Positions 8,280 to 17,181 of a stretch of DNA of 64,000 nucleotides are shown in pieces; position 1 is the stretch's first letter; every line of letters starts with the position of its first letter. The notes beneath the pieces are model-generated. The model was not told where the DNA came from. It saw only the letters and a program-made list of their open reading frames with translations, and made no database searches. The stretch is from Streptomyces noursei ATCC 11455. Its GTDB lineage: Bacteria > Actinomycetota > Actinomycetes > Streptomycetales > Streptomycetaceae. The position numbers and the translations under genes are program-made. The DNA lies in NCBI RefSeq assembly GCF_001704275.1, contig NZ_CP011533.1, positions 2,356,001 to 2,420,000 on the forward strand. Direction: 5' to 3'.

Positions 8280-9113
8280 GTGAGCACGGTTCCGTCCATC
8301 ACGCTCAACAACGACGTCACGATGCCCCAGCTCGGTTTCGGCGTCTGGCAGATCCCCGATGACGAGGCGTTCACCGCCGTCAGCCACGCCCTTGAGGCCG
8401 GGTACCGCAGCATCGACACCGCGGCCATCTACGGCAACGAAGAAGGCACCGGCAAGGCCCTCGGCGCCTCCGGCATCGCGCGCGAGGAACTCTTCGTCAC
8501 CACCAAGCTGTGGAACTCCGAGCAGGGCTACGACTCCACCCTCCGCGCGTTCGACGCCTCGCTCGCGAAGCTGCGGCTGGAGTACGTCGACCTGTACCTG
8601 ATCCACTGGCCGCTGCCGGCCCGCGACACCTACGTGGACACCTACAAGGCGTTCGAGAAGATCTACTCCGAGGGCCGCGCCAAGGCCATCGGCGTCTCGA
8701 ACTTCTTCCCCGCCCACCTGGAGCGGCTGCTCGGCGAGACCTCCGTCGTCCCGGCGGTCAACCAGATCGAGCTGCACCCGCAGCTCCAGCAGGCCGAGTC
8801 CCGCGCCTTCCACGCCCGGCACGGCATCGCCACCGAAGCCTGGTCGCCGCTGGGCCAGGGCAAGGGGCTGCTGACGGACCCGACGATCGTCAAGATCGCC
8901 GACAAGCACGGCAGGACCCCGGCCCAGGTGGTCCTGCGCTGGCACCTCCAGGTCGGCAACGTCGTCATCCCCAAGTCCGCCACCCCCTCGCGGATCCGGG
9001 AGAACTTCGACGTCTTCGGCTTCGAGCTGGACGGCGACGACCTGTCGGCCGTGGCCGGCCTGGACTCCGGCACCCGCCTCGGCCCGGACCCGGCCACCTT
9101 CGACGCGGCCTGA
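8280..9113 (+). CDS. Aldo/keto reductase
   Basis: A 277-residue NADPH-dependent TIM-barrel reductase of the AKR5-like group. The catalytic tetrad is visible: Asp and Tyr in SIDTAAIYGNE, Lys in VTTKLWN and His in LYLIHWP. VIPKSATPSRIRENFDVFGFEL is the cofactor-binding segment. It reduces aldehydes and ketones; the substrate is unknown. The GTG at 8280 (VSTVPSITLNNDVTMPQLGFG) gives the family's usual N-terminus; a TTG 45 bases earlier would add residues not typical of the family. A perfect hairpin follows the gene. Confidence 0.88.
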   Translation: MSTVPSITLNNDVTMPQLGFGVWQIPDDEAFTAVSHALEAGYRSIDTAAIYGNEEGTGKALGASGIAREELFVTTKLWNSEQGYDSTLRAFDASLAKLRLEYVDLYLIHWPLPARDTYVDTYKAFEKIYSEGRAKAIGVSNFFPAHLERLLGETSVVPAVNQIELHPQLQQAESRAFHARHGIATEAWSPLGQGKGLLTDPTIVKIADKHGRTPAQVVLRWHLQVGNVVIPKSATPSRIRENFDVFGFELDGDDLSAVAGLDSGTRLGPDPATFDAA

Positions 9114-9419
9114 GGGCCCGACCGCTCGCGTCACGGCCCGGACCCGCTGGTCCGGGCGTCGTCCGGGGCACAGCCCGCGGCCGGGTGCGCGGTGCGACGC
9201 GGCGCCGTCCGTCCCCTCGGGGGCGGGCGGCGCCGCCGTATGTCGGGGCGCTTCCCGAGGGGGCCGTTCCGCCGGACAGCGGGGCGCCGGGCCGCGGCCC
9301 CGAGTGGCGGGCTCCGCGGGCGACGGGAAATGTGGAACGGGAGGGCGGTCGCGCAGCGACGCCGGCCGCCGGGGGCGGCTGCCGCTGGGCGGCCACCACT
9401 CCGCTCCGAGGAGGCACCG
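9114..9419. other. Intergenic region, very GC rich
   Basis: 306 bases holding the terminator at 9136-9157 and the ribosome site GAGGAGG (9408-9414) of the next gene. The middle is G+C rich low-complexity DNA in which I see no gene and no clear promoter. Confidence 0.5.
9136..9157 (+). terminator. Perfect hairpin after the aldo/keto reductase
   Basis: GCCCGGACC (9136-9144) and GGTCCGGGC (9149-9157) form a perfect 9-base stem with a 4-base loop, 22 bases after the stop. Confidence 0.65.
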
Positions 9420-10205
9420 ATGCCCGACGTCACCACTCCCTACGCGCCCGGGACGCCCTGCTGGGTCGATCTCGCGGCCCCCGACCAGAAGGCCGCCATC
9501 GACTTCTACGCCGGCCTCCTCGGCTGGACCGGGGAGATCGGTCCTCCGGAGACCGGCGGTTATGCCGTCTGCCAGCTGAACGGGAAGCCCGTCGCCGGCA
9601 TCATGGCCGCCGTCGCGATGGGCGACCAGCCCGCTCCGCCGACCGTCTGGACCACCTATCTGGCCAGCGCCGACGCGGAAGCCAGCCAGCGGGCGGTGGA
9701 ATCCGCCGGCGGCACCGTGCTGATGCCCGTGATGGACGTGATGTCCCTGGGCCGGATGTTCATCGCGGCCGATCCGACCGGGGCGGTCTTCGGCGTCTGG
9801 CAGCCGGTCGACTTCCCGGGCGCGGGCGTCGTCAACGAGCCCGGCGCCCTGATCTGGAACGAGCTGAACACTACCGACCGGTCCGCCGCCTCCGCCTTCT
9901 ACCGGGCCGCCTTCGGCATCGAGTCCACGACGATGGAGGGCATCGAGCACTACTACGGGCTCCAGGTGGACGGCCGCCCCGTGGGCGGCATGCAGCCGAT
10001 GCCGGAACAACTCCCCGCCGACACGCCCTCCCACTGGCTGACGTACTTCGCGGTGGCGGACGCCGACGCGGCGGTCGCCAAGGTCACCGCGTCCGGCGGC
10101 AACGCGATCACGGAACCGTTCGACATGATCGCCGGCCGGATCGCCCTGGTGACCGACCCGCAGGGCGCGGTCTTCGCCCTGATCCACCCGAAGTCGATGG
10201 AGTGA
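9420..10205 (+). CDS. VOC family protein with two glyoxalase-like domains
   Basis: A 261-residue cytoplasmic protein made of two vicinal-oxygen-chelate modules. The first starts PCWVDLAAPDQKAAIDFYAGLLGW and the second ALIWNELNTTDRSAASAFYRAAFG; each ends with a TDPxGAVFxxxxP-type strand. Such proteins are metal-dependent lyases or dioxygenases, or ligand-binding resistance proteins; nothing in the sequence fixes the substrate. A strong GAGGAGG at 5-base spacing sets the start. The next gene is convergent, 72 bases away. Confidence 0.85.
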   Translation: MPDVTTPYAPGTPCWVDLAAPDQKAAIDFYAGLLGWTGEIGPPETGGYAVCQLNGKPVAGIMAAVAMGDQPAPPTVWTTYLASADAEASQRAVESAGGTVLMPVMDVMSLGRMFIAADPTGAVFGVWQPVDFPGAGVVNEPGALIWNELNTTDRSAASAFYRAAFGIESTTMEGIEHYYGLQVDGRPVGGMQPMPEQLPADTPSHWLTYFAVADADAAVAKVTASGGNAITEPFDMIAGRIALVTDPQGAVFALIHPKSME

Positions 10206-10277
10206 CCAGCATTTCCGACGGGTCGTCAATTCTGCCTGTGGCAGCCTTTGTTGAGGCATGGCGGACGGCCGTCATGG

Positions 10278-11288
10278 CTACTGCTCCTGGGCGCGGGCGG
10301 TGTGCACCGTCTGCACCGAGAGCAGGAAGGCGTCCGGGCGGCGGGTGATGCCGGCGGGGTCGTGGGGGTCGACGAGGCGGGTGAGGGTGCTCAGGTCGCC
10401 GGGGTCGAGCTGGTCGCCGTACTCCTCCACGGCGCGGCTGAGGTTGGCCTGGATGTAGCGGCGGACGTCGTCGGCGAGCGGGGCCGGCAGGTCCAGCAGG
10501 AAGCTGCGGGTGCGCGGGGTGCGCAGTCCGGCGTTGGCCAGGAAGGCGGGCCAGTCCTCCAGGGTGTCGGTGGCTTCGGGCAGGGCGGCCCGCATCCCGG
10601 CGAACCAGTCCTCCGCCGCCGCGTCCAGTCGGGCCTGGAGTCCCGGGCGGCCGACACCGATGTCACGCGGCAGGAAGCGCGGGGCGAGGCCGCCCTCGCA
10701 GACCGCGAGCAGGCCGCCGGGCCGCAGGTGGCCGGCGAGCGCCGCCACCGCACCGCGCTGGTCGCCGACGTGGTGCAGCGCCTTGCTGGACCAGATGAGG
10801 TCGGCGCCGCCGAGCGAGTCCAGGCCGTGCGGGACCTCGGCGTGGTGGGTGTGGATCCGGTCGGCCAGGCCGAGCCGGTCGGCACGGGCGCGAGCGCGGG
10901 CCAGCAGGGCCTCGGTGGCGTCCACCGCGCACACCTCGGCGTCCGGGAAGGCCCGCGCCAACAGGCAGCTGACGACCCCGGGGCCGCTGCCGACGTCCAG
11001 GATGCGGCGGACGGTCGGTGTCCGGGACGCGGCGCCGGGTGCCGCGGCCCCGGATGCCCCGCCCGCCCCACCCTCGGCGGCGTCCGGGGAGAGCAGTGCG
11101 CGGAGCCAGGCGGCGGCCTGCTCGTACAGCGGGGTCTGGATCTCGGCGCCCCGTTCCAGGAACGGGCCGAGCACCTCCCAGTCGATGGCGCCGCCCTGGT
11201 CGGCACCGGAGTGGGCGTGTCTGCCGGGGGAACCGGACCGCGGGCTGGGCGAAGGCTCCGCTGGCACGGGGCGGTCGTCACTGCTCAT
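10278..11288 (-). CDS. Class I SAM-dependent methyltransferase
   Basis: A 336-residue protein with the Rossmann SAM motif DVGSGPGVVSCLLARAFPDAEVCAVD near residue 100, an acidic motif II and a post-motif (LRPGGLLAVCEGG). About 50 N-terminal residues are low-complexity and rich in Ser, Pro and Gly. ALHHVGDQRGAV is the usual loop after the SAM pocket. The start at 11288 has GGAGG nine bases upstream; an earlier ATG at 11324 lacks one. The methyl acceptor is unknown. It is divergent from the SseB/DUF1266 gene. Confidence 0.8.
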   Translation of the reverse strand: MSSDDRPVPAEPSPSPRSGSPGRHAHSGADQGGAIDWEVLGPFLERGAEIQTPLYEQAAAWLRALLSPDAAEGGAGGASGAAAPGAASRTPTVRRILDVGSGPGVVSCLLARAFPDAEVCAVDATEALLARARARADRLGLADRIHTHHAEVPHGLDSLGGADLIWSSKALHHVGDQRGAVAALAGHLRPGGLLAVCEGGLAPRFLPRDIGVGRPGLQARLDAAAEDWFAGMRAALPEATDTLEDWPAFLANAGLRTPRTRSFLLDLPAPLADDVRRYIQANLSRAVEEYGDQLDPGDLSTLTRLVDPHDPAGITRRPDAFLLSVQTVHTARAQEQ

Positions 11289-11401
11289 GGCATCGAGCCT
11301 CCGATACGGGGTGGGCGCCGGCAAGCGGCCGGGCCGGGCCGGCGGCCCCGGCGCGGACCCTGGTTCGGACCGGGGGCGGGGTCACCGTAGGGTCTTGGCC
11401 T

Positions 11402-12526
11402 GTGGGTACTCCGGGATGGATGCCGCCGACGGAGACCGAGCGGCGGCTGTATGAGGCAACGGCACGTGGGGACGGGGACGGACAGGTCGCGGCGATCGCC
11501 GGTGAGGACCTGTATCTGGCGGTGCCGCAGCAGGGGCAGGAACCACTGCCCGTCTACGACGATCCGACGGCGGGCGGTAAGTGCATTCCCGTGCTGACGC
11601 GCGGCATGCTGCCGCCGTGGGAACCGCAGCGGTTTTTCGACCGGGTCTCGATCGAGGAGCTGGCGCAGGACTGGCCCAACGACAAGTGGCGGCTGGCGAT
11701 CAACCCGGGCACGCCGTTCGCCGCGTACCTGTCCGCCTCGCCGGCCCACCGCGCGGCGTGGCTGCGGGTCCGCGCGCAGGTCGGGGTCCGGCCGGGCGGA
11801 CTGCTGGTCACCCACTACGCGGGGCCGCTGCACGGTCCGGTGGCGCAGGGGCTGGCTTGTGGCGCGCCGCTCGCGGTGCACCACAGCGTGCCGTGGAACG
11901 AGTTGGGCACGGCGTTCCTGGACTACTCGGAGGACGCCGAGACGCTGCGCGCGCAGTGGTCGGTGGCCGATCCGGTGAGCTGGCAGCAGCGGTTCGACCA
12001 ACTGCTCGGCGGGCAGTTCGTGCCGGCGGAGACGGAGACGGCGCTGCGTGCCCGGGCCACGGCGTCCGGCGGGGAGTCCGGTGGCGCTTCCGAGGGCGGG
12101 TCCGCTGCCGGGGCCGGCGGCGCGTCGGGCGCGGACGCGACGGCCGGTGACGGTGCGCCGCCCGCGGTTCCGGAGCTGGTGGACCGGTACGAGGAACGGT
12201 TCCGGACGGACGGGCTGCTGCCGGCCGACGGCCGGGTGGTGTCGCTGGTCGCACTGGACCTGGCGCACGCGGTGGGCCTGGTCCGCTGGGGCCTGGGCGC
12301 GCGGCTGTGCGCGCCGCCGCAGGCGGAGCAGGCGGTGACGCGGGTGGCGGCGCGGGCCCAGGAGGTCTACGGCTCATGGGAGGAGTTCGCCGCGGGCTAC
12401 GCGCTCGGGCGGGCACTGGCGTACGACAACGGCTGGTTCGGGCCGGCCTACGCGGAGACGGCGCACCTCCACCGGGTGCTGACGCAGGACCCGGCGTCCC
12501 CCTGGCGGGGCCTGTCGTTCGGCTGA
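11402..12526 (+). CDS. SseB-like N-terminal domain plus DUF1266 protein
   Basis: A 374-residue protein with two recognisable parts. Residues 1 to about 175 resemble the SseB N-terminal domain (ERRLYEATARGDG... GEDLYLAVP... GTPFAAYL). After a Gly/Ala/Ser linker near 215-245 comes a DUF1266 region (LVALDLAHAVGLVRWGLGARLC... GSWEEFAAGYALGRA). DUF1266 proteins are common in Streptomyces and some are linked to polymorphic toxin or immunity loci; no function is established. GTG at 11402 is taken as start: TAGGGT 7 bases upstream could be a -10 box of a leaderless transcript. An in-frame ATG at 11420 is the alternative. Confidence 0.7.
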   Translation: MGTPGWMPPTETERRLYEATARGDGDGQVAAIAGEDLYLAVPQQGQEPLPVYDDPTAGGKCIPVLTRGMLPPWEPQRFFDRVSIEELAQDWPNDKWRLAINPGTPFAAYLSASPAHRAAWLRVRAQVGVRPGGLLVTHYAGPLHGPVAQGLACGAPLAVHHSVPWNELGTAFLDYSEDAETLRAQWSVADPVSWQQRFDQLLGGQFVPAETETALRARATASGGESGGASEGGSAAGAGGASGADATAGDGAPPAVPELVDRYEERFRTDGLLPADGRVVSLVALDLAHAVGLVRWGLGARLCAPPQAEQAVTRVAARAQEVYGSWEEFAAGYALGRALAYDNGWFGPAYAETAHLHRVLTQDPASPWRGLSFG

Positions 12527-12715
12527 CGGGCCCGTGGCCCCGCCCCGGGCGGGCCGGTCACCCGCCCCTCGCGGACGCCGGCCGCGCCGGGGCATGATGC
12601 AGCCCGGGGACCGGGACGATGCCGGACCAGTACGACACAGGGGACGGATACGACATGGGCGGGAGCGGTATGCGGAGCGTCGCGCGGCGATGGGCCAGGA
12701 CGGCGGGGGTCCGGC

Positions 12716-13636
12716 ATGGAGGCTGAGACCGCACCGTCCACGGCCCCGGCGCGGACCGGGCCGGAGCGCCCTCCCCGCCGCCGGGTCTGGCAGCGGTACC
12801 GCACGGCGCTGCGCCGTACACCGCTGTCCGTCTGGCACGACGACCTGACCGACTACGCGGCGAGCCTGACGTACTACTCGGTGCTGGCACTGCTGCCGTC
12901 GGCGATCGTCACCATCTCGCTGATCGGGCTCGCCGACCCGGCCGGCACCGAGCAGCTGATCAACCACCTCAGTTCGATCGCGCCGGCCGAGTCGGGGGCG
13001 ACGGTCCGGCACGCGCTGGTGGTGATGGCGCACCAACGGACGGCCGCCTGGGTGGTGGTCGGCGGTGCGGCGGTCAGCGCGCTGTGGTCGTCGTGCAGCT
13101 ATCTGGCGGTGTTCCGGCGGGCGCTGCACGCCATGCACCGGACGAAGGACGACCGGCCGCCGTGGCGGAAGGCGCCGCGAATCCTGGTGACCGCGCTGCT
13201 GCTGATGGCGCTGCTGATCTGCAGTGCGGTGGCGCTGCTGGTGAGCGGGCCGGTGGCGACCGCGCTGGGCCGGGCGCTGGGGTTCGGCGAGGCGGGCGAG
13301 ACGCTGTGGAACCTGCTCCAGTGGCCGTTGCTGCTGGTGCTGGCGACCGTGCTGGCGATGGTGCTGTTCCGGTCGGGGCCGCCGAGTTCGCGCGGGGTGC
13401 GGCGGGCCGGGCCGGGCGGAGTGCTGGCGGTGCTGCTGTGGCTGGTGGCGTCGGCGGGCTTCGCCTTCTACGCCTCGTACGTCGGCACCTTCAACCGGCT
13501 GTACGGCTCGCTGGCCGGCCCGGTGGTGTTCCTGATCTGGTTGTGGTTCTCCAACCTGTCGCTGTTGTCCGGGGCGCAGTTCAACGTGGAGCTGGCGCGC
13601 GCCGGGCGGGTCGTCCGGCCGCGCCGCCCGAGCTGA
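12716..13636 (+). CDS. YihY/BrkB family integral membrane protein
   Basis: A 306-residue inner-membrane protein with about six hydrophobic segments and the family signatures DYAASLTYYSVLALLPSAI, ALWSSCSYLAVFRRALH and YVGTFNRLYGSLAGPVVFLIWLWFSNLSLLSGAQFNVEL. The family was once called ribonuclease BN; that activity belongs to another gene, and the true role is unclear, with lipid or envelope functions suggested. The start ATG follows GGGGGT. The gene is convergent with the pterin dehydratase gene, 43 bases away. Confidence 0.88.
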   Translation: MEAETAPSTAPARTGPERPPRRRVWQRYRTALRRTPLSVWHDDLTDYAASLTYYSVLALLPSAIVTISLIGLADPAGTEQLINHLSSIAPAESGATVRHALVVMAHQRTAAWVVVGGAAVSALWSSCSYLAVFRRALHAMHRTKDDRPPWRKAPRILVTALLLMALLICSAVALLVSGPVATALGRALGFGEAGETLWNLLQWPLLLVLATVLAMVLFRSGPPSSRGVRRAGPGGVLAVLLWLVASAGFAFYASYVGTFNRLYGSLAGPVVFLIWLWFSNLSLLSGAQFNVELARAGRVVRPRRPS

Positions 13637-13679
13637 CGTCGGACCGGGTCGACCTCGGAACGGGCGACGGCGGGGCCGG

Positions 13680-13991
13680 TCAGTGGGTGCCGTGCGCCGC
13701 GGCGATCTCCTCGATGCGGCGGGCCAGGCCGAAGTCGAGGTGGGTGACCCGGCCGCCGACGCTGTGGGTGTTGACCGAGACGCCGAGGTGGTTGTAGCCC
13801 AGGGTCAGCTCGGCGTGGTGGCCCAACTCCTCCTGGATCTGGGAGATGTGCATGACCATCGCGGCGGCCTGGAAGTGCCGGTCGAAGCGGTAGCGGCGGT
13901 GCAACCGGTCGCCCTCGACGGTCCAGCCCGGCAGTTCGATGAGGCGGTCCGCGATCTCCGCGTCGTCGAGGGGTTCCACCTGTGCGTTCAT
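13680..13991 (-). CDS. 4a-hydroxytetrahydrobiopterin dehydratase (pterin-4a-carbinolamine dehydratase family)
   Basis: A 103-residue protein of standard family length. It dehydrates 4a-hydroxytetrahydropterin to the quinonoid dihydropterin. The active-site region reads ELGHHAELTLGYNHLGVSVNTHSVGG; the proline that usually follows the His pair is Ala here. WTVEGDRLHRRYRF and the VMHISQIQEE helix are also typical. No aromatic amino acid hydroxylase lies nearby, so its partner is elsewhere, or it acts as the stand-alone form found in many actinomycetes. AAGG lies upstream of the ATG. Confidence 0.88.
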   Translation of the reverse strand: MNAQVEPLDDAEIADRLIELPGWTVEGDRLHRRYRFDRHFQAAAMVMHISQIQEELGHHAELTLGYNHLGVSVNTHSVGGRVTHLDFGLARRIEEIAAAHGTH

Positions 13992-14141
13992 CGCGCTCGC
14001 CTTCCCGCCGGGTACCGGTCGCCGCCGCTGGGCGCGGCGGTTCCAGCCTGTCACGTCGGGGCGGTCGCGCGCCCGTCCACGCGGGGCGAATGGGGACGGC
14101 CGGTGCGGCCAGGGCCTGTCCGGGCCGCCACGAACCCAGAA

Positions 14142-14156
14142 GTTACCGCAGGTAAC
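14142..14156. promoter_or_regulatory. Perfect palindrome in the promoter of the MmyB-like regulator
   Basis: GTTACC and GGTAAC flank GCA, 28 bases before the start codon. A relative (ATTAC/GTAAT) lies at 15554-15570. Probably the autoregulatory operator of the adjacent HTH protein. Confidence 0.55.
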
Positions 14157-14184
14157 ACCTGGCCGGTCGGCTAGCGTCCCCGGC

Positions 14185-14997
14185 ATGACGACTGCCACGG
14201 CGTCCGCGCCGGAAACCACGGGTGTGGGCACCCTGTTGCGAGAGTGGCGGGACCGGCGCCGCATCAGCCAGCTGGAACTGGCACTGCGCGCCGACTCCTC
14301 CGCCCGCCACATCAGCTTCATCGAGACCGGCCGCGCCCGCCCGAGCCAGGAGATGGTGCTGCGACTGGCCGAACACCTCGACATACCTGTCCGGGAGCGC
14401 AACGCCCTGCTGATCTCGGCCGGTTACGCCCCCGCCTTCCCGGAGACCCCGCTGGACGACCCGTCGATGTCCGAACTCCGGGCCGGCATGGACCGGCTGC
14501 TGGCGGGCTACGAGCCGTACCCGGCCCTGGTGGTCGACGGGATGTACCGCGTGCTGGCGGCCAACCGGGGCGTCGAGGTGCTGCTGGACGGCGTCGATCC
14601 GGAACTGCTCCGGCCGCCGATGAACGCCATGCGGATCACGCTCCACCCGCGCGGCATGGCCCCCCGTATCCGCAACTTCCCGGAGTGGCGGGAACACCTC
14701 TTCGCCCAACTGGACCGGCAGTTGGCGCTGATGCGGTCCGCGCCGCTGCGCGCGCTGCACGACGAGCTCCGCTCCTACCCGCTGCCGGCCGGCGGGCGGC
14801 AGAGCGCGACCCCGGGCGACCACCCGCCGTTCGCCCTGCCGCTGGTGATCGAGCACCACGGCACGGTGCTCTCCTTCCTCTCCACCATCGCCACCTTCAA
14901 CACGCCGATGGATGTGACCGTTTCGGAACTGGCGCTGGAGGCGTTCCTGCCCGCGGACCCCGAAACGGCCGAGCATCTGCGCAAAGCGGCGGGGTGA
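14185..14997 (+). CDS. MmyB-like helix-turn-helix regulator (XRE type with PAS-like ligand domain)
   Basis: A 270-residue regulator. Residues about 10-75 are an XRE HTH (LLREWRDRRRISQLELALRADSSARHISFIETGRARPSQEMV). The rest is the MmyB-like ligand-binding domain (YEPYPALVVDGMYRVLAANRGVEVLL... RNFPEWREHLFAQLDRQ... HGTVLSFLSTIATFNTPMDVTVSELALEAFLPAD), thought to bind a fatty-acid-like ligand in this family. The ATG has no clear ribosome site and may be leaderless. It ends 7 bases before the convergent SnoaL-like gene, a probable regulatory target since a similar palindrome lies upstream of that gene. Confidence 0.87.
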   Translation: MTTATASAPETTGVGTLLREWRDRRRISQLELALRADSSARHISFIETGRARPSQEMVLRLAEHLDIPVRERNALLISAGYAPAFPETPLDDPSMSELRAGMDRLLAGYEPYPALVVDGMYRVLAANRGVEVLLDGVDPELLRPPMNAMRITLHPRGMAPRIRNFPEWREHLFAQLDRQLALMRSAPLRALHDELRSYPLPAGGRQSATPGDHPPFALPLVIEHHGTVLSFLSTIATFNTPMDVTVSELALEAFLPADPETAEHLRKAAG

Positions 14998-15004
14998 GGG
15001 TGGT

Positions 15005-15406
15005 TCACATCGCCGGTACGCGGTCCAGGAAGCCGAGCACCGACCGGATCCGACCGTCCTCGGCCAGCCGCACCACGTCGAAGCCGGCGACCGGCGCCGA
15101 CCCGTCCGGCGCGACCAACTCCCAGCCGAACCGGGCGATGTCGTGGTGGCCGTCCACCACGCCCAGCGGCCGGAACACGAAACCCGGGAACTGCTGGTGC
15201 GCGCCGGCGATCGCCGCCGCCAGCCCGTCGTGCCCGGCGACCTCGGCCAGCGGGTCGGTGTAGGTGGCGTCCTCGGTGAACGCCGCGGCGACGGCCTTGA
15301 ACCGGGCGCCCTCCTCGGTGGCGTTCCACGCCGCCAGGTACCGCTCGGCGGCGGCCGCGTGGTCGACGGTCCGCTCGGCGGCGCCCTGCTGCACGTTCTG
15401 CGACAT
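15005..15406 (-). CDS. SnoaL-like / NTF2-family protein
   Basis: A 133-residue protein with the cone-shaped NTF2-like fold used by polyketide cyclases, ketosteroid isomerases and many ligand-binding proteins. Diagnostic pieces are RYLAAWNATEEGARFKAVAAAFTEDATYTDPLAEVAGHDGLAAAI and the C-terminal FDVVRLAEDGRIRSVLGFLDRVP. There is no polyketide cluster nearby, so the substrate is unknown. GAGGAG lies 7 bases upstream of the ATG. It faces the MmyB-like regulator, and a palindrome resembling the regulator's own operator lies about 150 bases upstream. Confidence 0.8.
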   Translation of the reverse strand: MSQNVQQGAAERTVDHAAAAERYLAAWNATEEGARFKAVAAAFTEDATYTDPLAEVAGHDGLAAAIAGAHQQFPGFVFRPLGVVDGHHDIARFGWELVAPDGSAPVAGFDVVRLAEDGRIRSVLGFLDRVPAM

Positions 15407-15483
15407 CGTGAACTCCTCGTGGTGTCCGTCGCGGCGGCCGGTGGGATCCGGGCCGCCAGGTGACCGATGGTTCGTCAGCGACA

Positions 15484-15515
15484 GTTCACGGGCCGGAGTG
15501 CGCCGGCCCGTGAAC
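15484..15515. promoter_or_regulatory. Perfect 13-base inverted repeat upstream of the SnoaL-like gene
   Basis: The arms at 15484-15496 and 15503-15515 are perfectly complementary (core TTCACGGGCCGG) with a 6-base loop. It lies between the permease terminator and the SnoaL-like start, so it may be a second terminator of the permease transcript or an operator; the sequence does not decide. Confidence 0.45.
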
Positions 15516-15553
15516 CGATGCCTCGACTCTGCCGGAGCGACGGGCGAGGGGCG

Positions 15554-15570
15554 ATTACGCGCAAGGTAAT
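15554..15570. promoter_or_regulatory. Palindrome related to the MmyB-like operator
   Basis: ATTAC and GTAAT around seven bases, sharing the TTAC...GGTAA core of the site at 14142-14156 but with two extra central bases. It lies upstream of the SnoaL-like gene. Confidence 0.4.
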
Positions 15571-15602
15571 GCCCCCGGTCGCAGCGAGGCGGCCGGGGGC
15601 AT
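15569..15602 (-). terminator. Hairpin after the amino acid permease
   Basis: ATGCCCCCGG (15569-15578) pairs perfectly with CCGGGGGCAT (15593-15602), 20 bases downstream of the permease stop on the minus strand. Confidence 0.6.
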
Positions 15603-15622
15603 CGGGGTCGGCGGGCGGGCGG

Positions 15623-17059
15623 CTAGCTCGCCGCGGGGACGGTGGTCACCGGCGCGTCCGCCGGAGCGTTCCCGACCGCCTCCACGGAAGCGGCCTCGGC
15701 GGCCTCGGCGCCCTGGGTGCCCTCCGTCGCGTCCTCGGACACGGCCGGCCGGCGCCCGCGGCGGGCCGCCATCAGCGCGTACACCAGGATTCCGGCGAAC
15801 AGGAACAGCACGCCCTGGTAGATCGCCGCGTAGCCGGCGCCCGCCACCAGCCAGAAGGTGAAGCCGAAGGCGATCACCGCGAGCGTCAGGTCGCGGGCGA
15901 AGCGGGCCGGGCGGACCTTGTCGCGGCGGCCGGAGAGCAGGAAGTAGATCTGGGCGCCGGCGGCCAGCAGGTAGGGGACGGTGGCCGAGAAGGTGGTGAT
16001 CAGGACCAGGATCTCGAAGACGCCGCCGGTACCGAGGAAGTAGTTGATCACGGTCAGGGCGGAGGCCAGCACGGCGGCGGCCAGCACGCCGAAGGTCGGC
16101 ACCCCGCGCCGCTTGGTGAGGAAGGCCGCCGGGAAGAGGCCGTCCTTCGCGGCGGCGTACGGCGACTGGGCGCTCATCAGCGTCCAGCCGTTGAGCGCGC
16201 CGATGATGGAGATCACCGCGGCGGCCGCGATGACCGTGCCGCCCCAGTGGCCGCCGAACATCGCGTCCACCGCGTCGGAGAACGGCGCCTTCGAATTGAC
16301 CAGCTTGTCGTGGGCGACGGTGCCGAACACCGACAGGGTGCCCAGCAGGTAGACGACGGCGGCACCGACGGTGCCCAGCACGGTGGCCCGACCGACGTTG
16401 CGCTCGGGGTTGCGGACCTCGCCGGCGCTCATCGCGGCGGACTCCACGCCCACGTAGCTGTAGAGGAGGATCGCGGCCGCCGCGGACAGCCCGCCCAGGG
16501 TGCTGCCGCCGCCCTCGTGGAACGCCCCGAGCTTGTGCGGGTCGAAGAAGAACAGCCCCACGACCGCGATGAACAGCAGCGGCACGAACTTCAGCACCGT
16601 GGAGACCATCTGGACGGCCCCGACGTACCGGGTGCCCGCGAAGTTGGCGAGCGCCGGCAGCCACAGCGCGCCCAGCGCCACCATCAGATCGACGCCCCGG
16701 GACGCGTGGCCGGGGAAGAGCACATGGACGTAGCCGACGGCGGCCACCGCCAGCGCGGCGTTGCTGACCCAGGTCATCGTCCAGTACGACCAGGCGGAGA
16801 GGAAGCCGGCGAAGTCGCCGAACGCCTCACGCGCGTAGACATAGGGCCCGCCGGTGTCCGGATGGCGCTCGGCGAGCCGCCCGAAGACCAGGGCCAGGGC
16901 GATCGCCCCGAGGGTGAGGACGCCGAAGGCGACCAGACTGACGGTGCCGAAGGGGGCGACCGAAGCCGGCAGCAGGAAGATTCCGCCGCCGATGATGTTC
17001 CCCATCACCAGGGCGGTAGCGGTCCCCAGACCGAAACGGCGGGTGTGCCGGTCGTGCAT
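15623..17059 (-). CDS. APC family amino acid permease
   Basis: A 478-residue membrane protein with about 12 helices. GLGTATALVMGNIIGGGIFLLPA at the start is the APC helix-1 signature with the unwound GxG substrate loop. RLAERHPDTGGPYVYAREAFGDFAGFLSAWSYW and GVESAAMSAGEVRNPERNVGRAT follow. The pattern resembles the arginine/agmatine antiporter (AdiC) branch, but the substrate cannot be assigned. The C-terminal tail is Ala/Glu-rich. The start at 17059 (MHDRHTRRFGLG) sits where the family normally begins and has GAGAGGG upstream; an ATG at 17116 is possible but less likely. Confidence 0.87.
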   Translation of the reverse strand: MHDRHTRRFGLGTATALVMGNIIGGGIFLLPASVAPFGTVSLVAFGVLTLGAIALALVFGRLAERHPDTGGPYVYAREAFGDFAGFLSAWSYWTMTWVSNAALAVAAVGYVHVLFPGHASRGVDLMVALGALWLPALANFAGTRYVGAVQMVSTVLKFVPLLFIAVVGLFFFDPHKLGAFHEGGGSTLGGLSAAAAILLYSYVGVESAAMSAGEVRNPERNVGRATVLGTVGAAVVYLLGTLSVFGTVAHDKLVNSKAPFSDAVDAMFGGHWGGTVIAAAAVISIIGALNGWTLMSAQSPYAAAKDGLFPAAFLTKRRGVPTFGVLAAAVLASALTVINYFLGTGGVFEILVLITTFSATVPYLLAAGAQIYFLLSGRRDKVRPARFARDLTLAVIAFGFTFWLVAGAGYAAIYQGVLFLFAGILVYALMAARRGRRPAVSEDATEGTQGAEAAEAASVEAVGNAPADAPVTTVPAAS

Positions 17060-17181
17060 GGCGTGGTGGGCCCTCTCGTCGTGCGCGGTGCACCCGGGAT
17101 TGCCGGGCCAGGACATGGTGGGCGACCGGAGGGCCCCCGCAAAATCACCGGTTTTTGTCCCGCCAGGGGTCGGGCGACCGG

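Noticed and set aside
12716..13636. Ribonuclease BN
   Set aside because: The old name for YihY-type proteins; the RNase BN activity belongs to an unrelated MBL protein, so no nuclease function is assigned.
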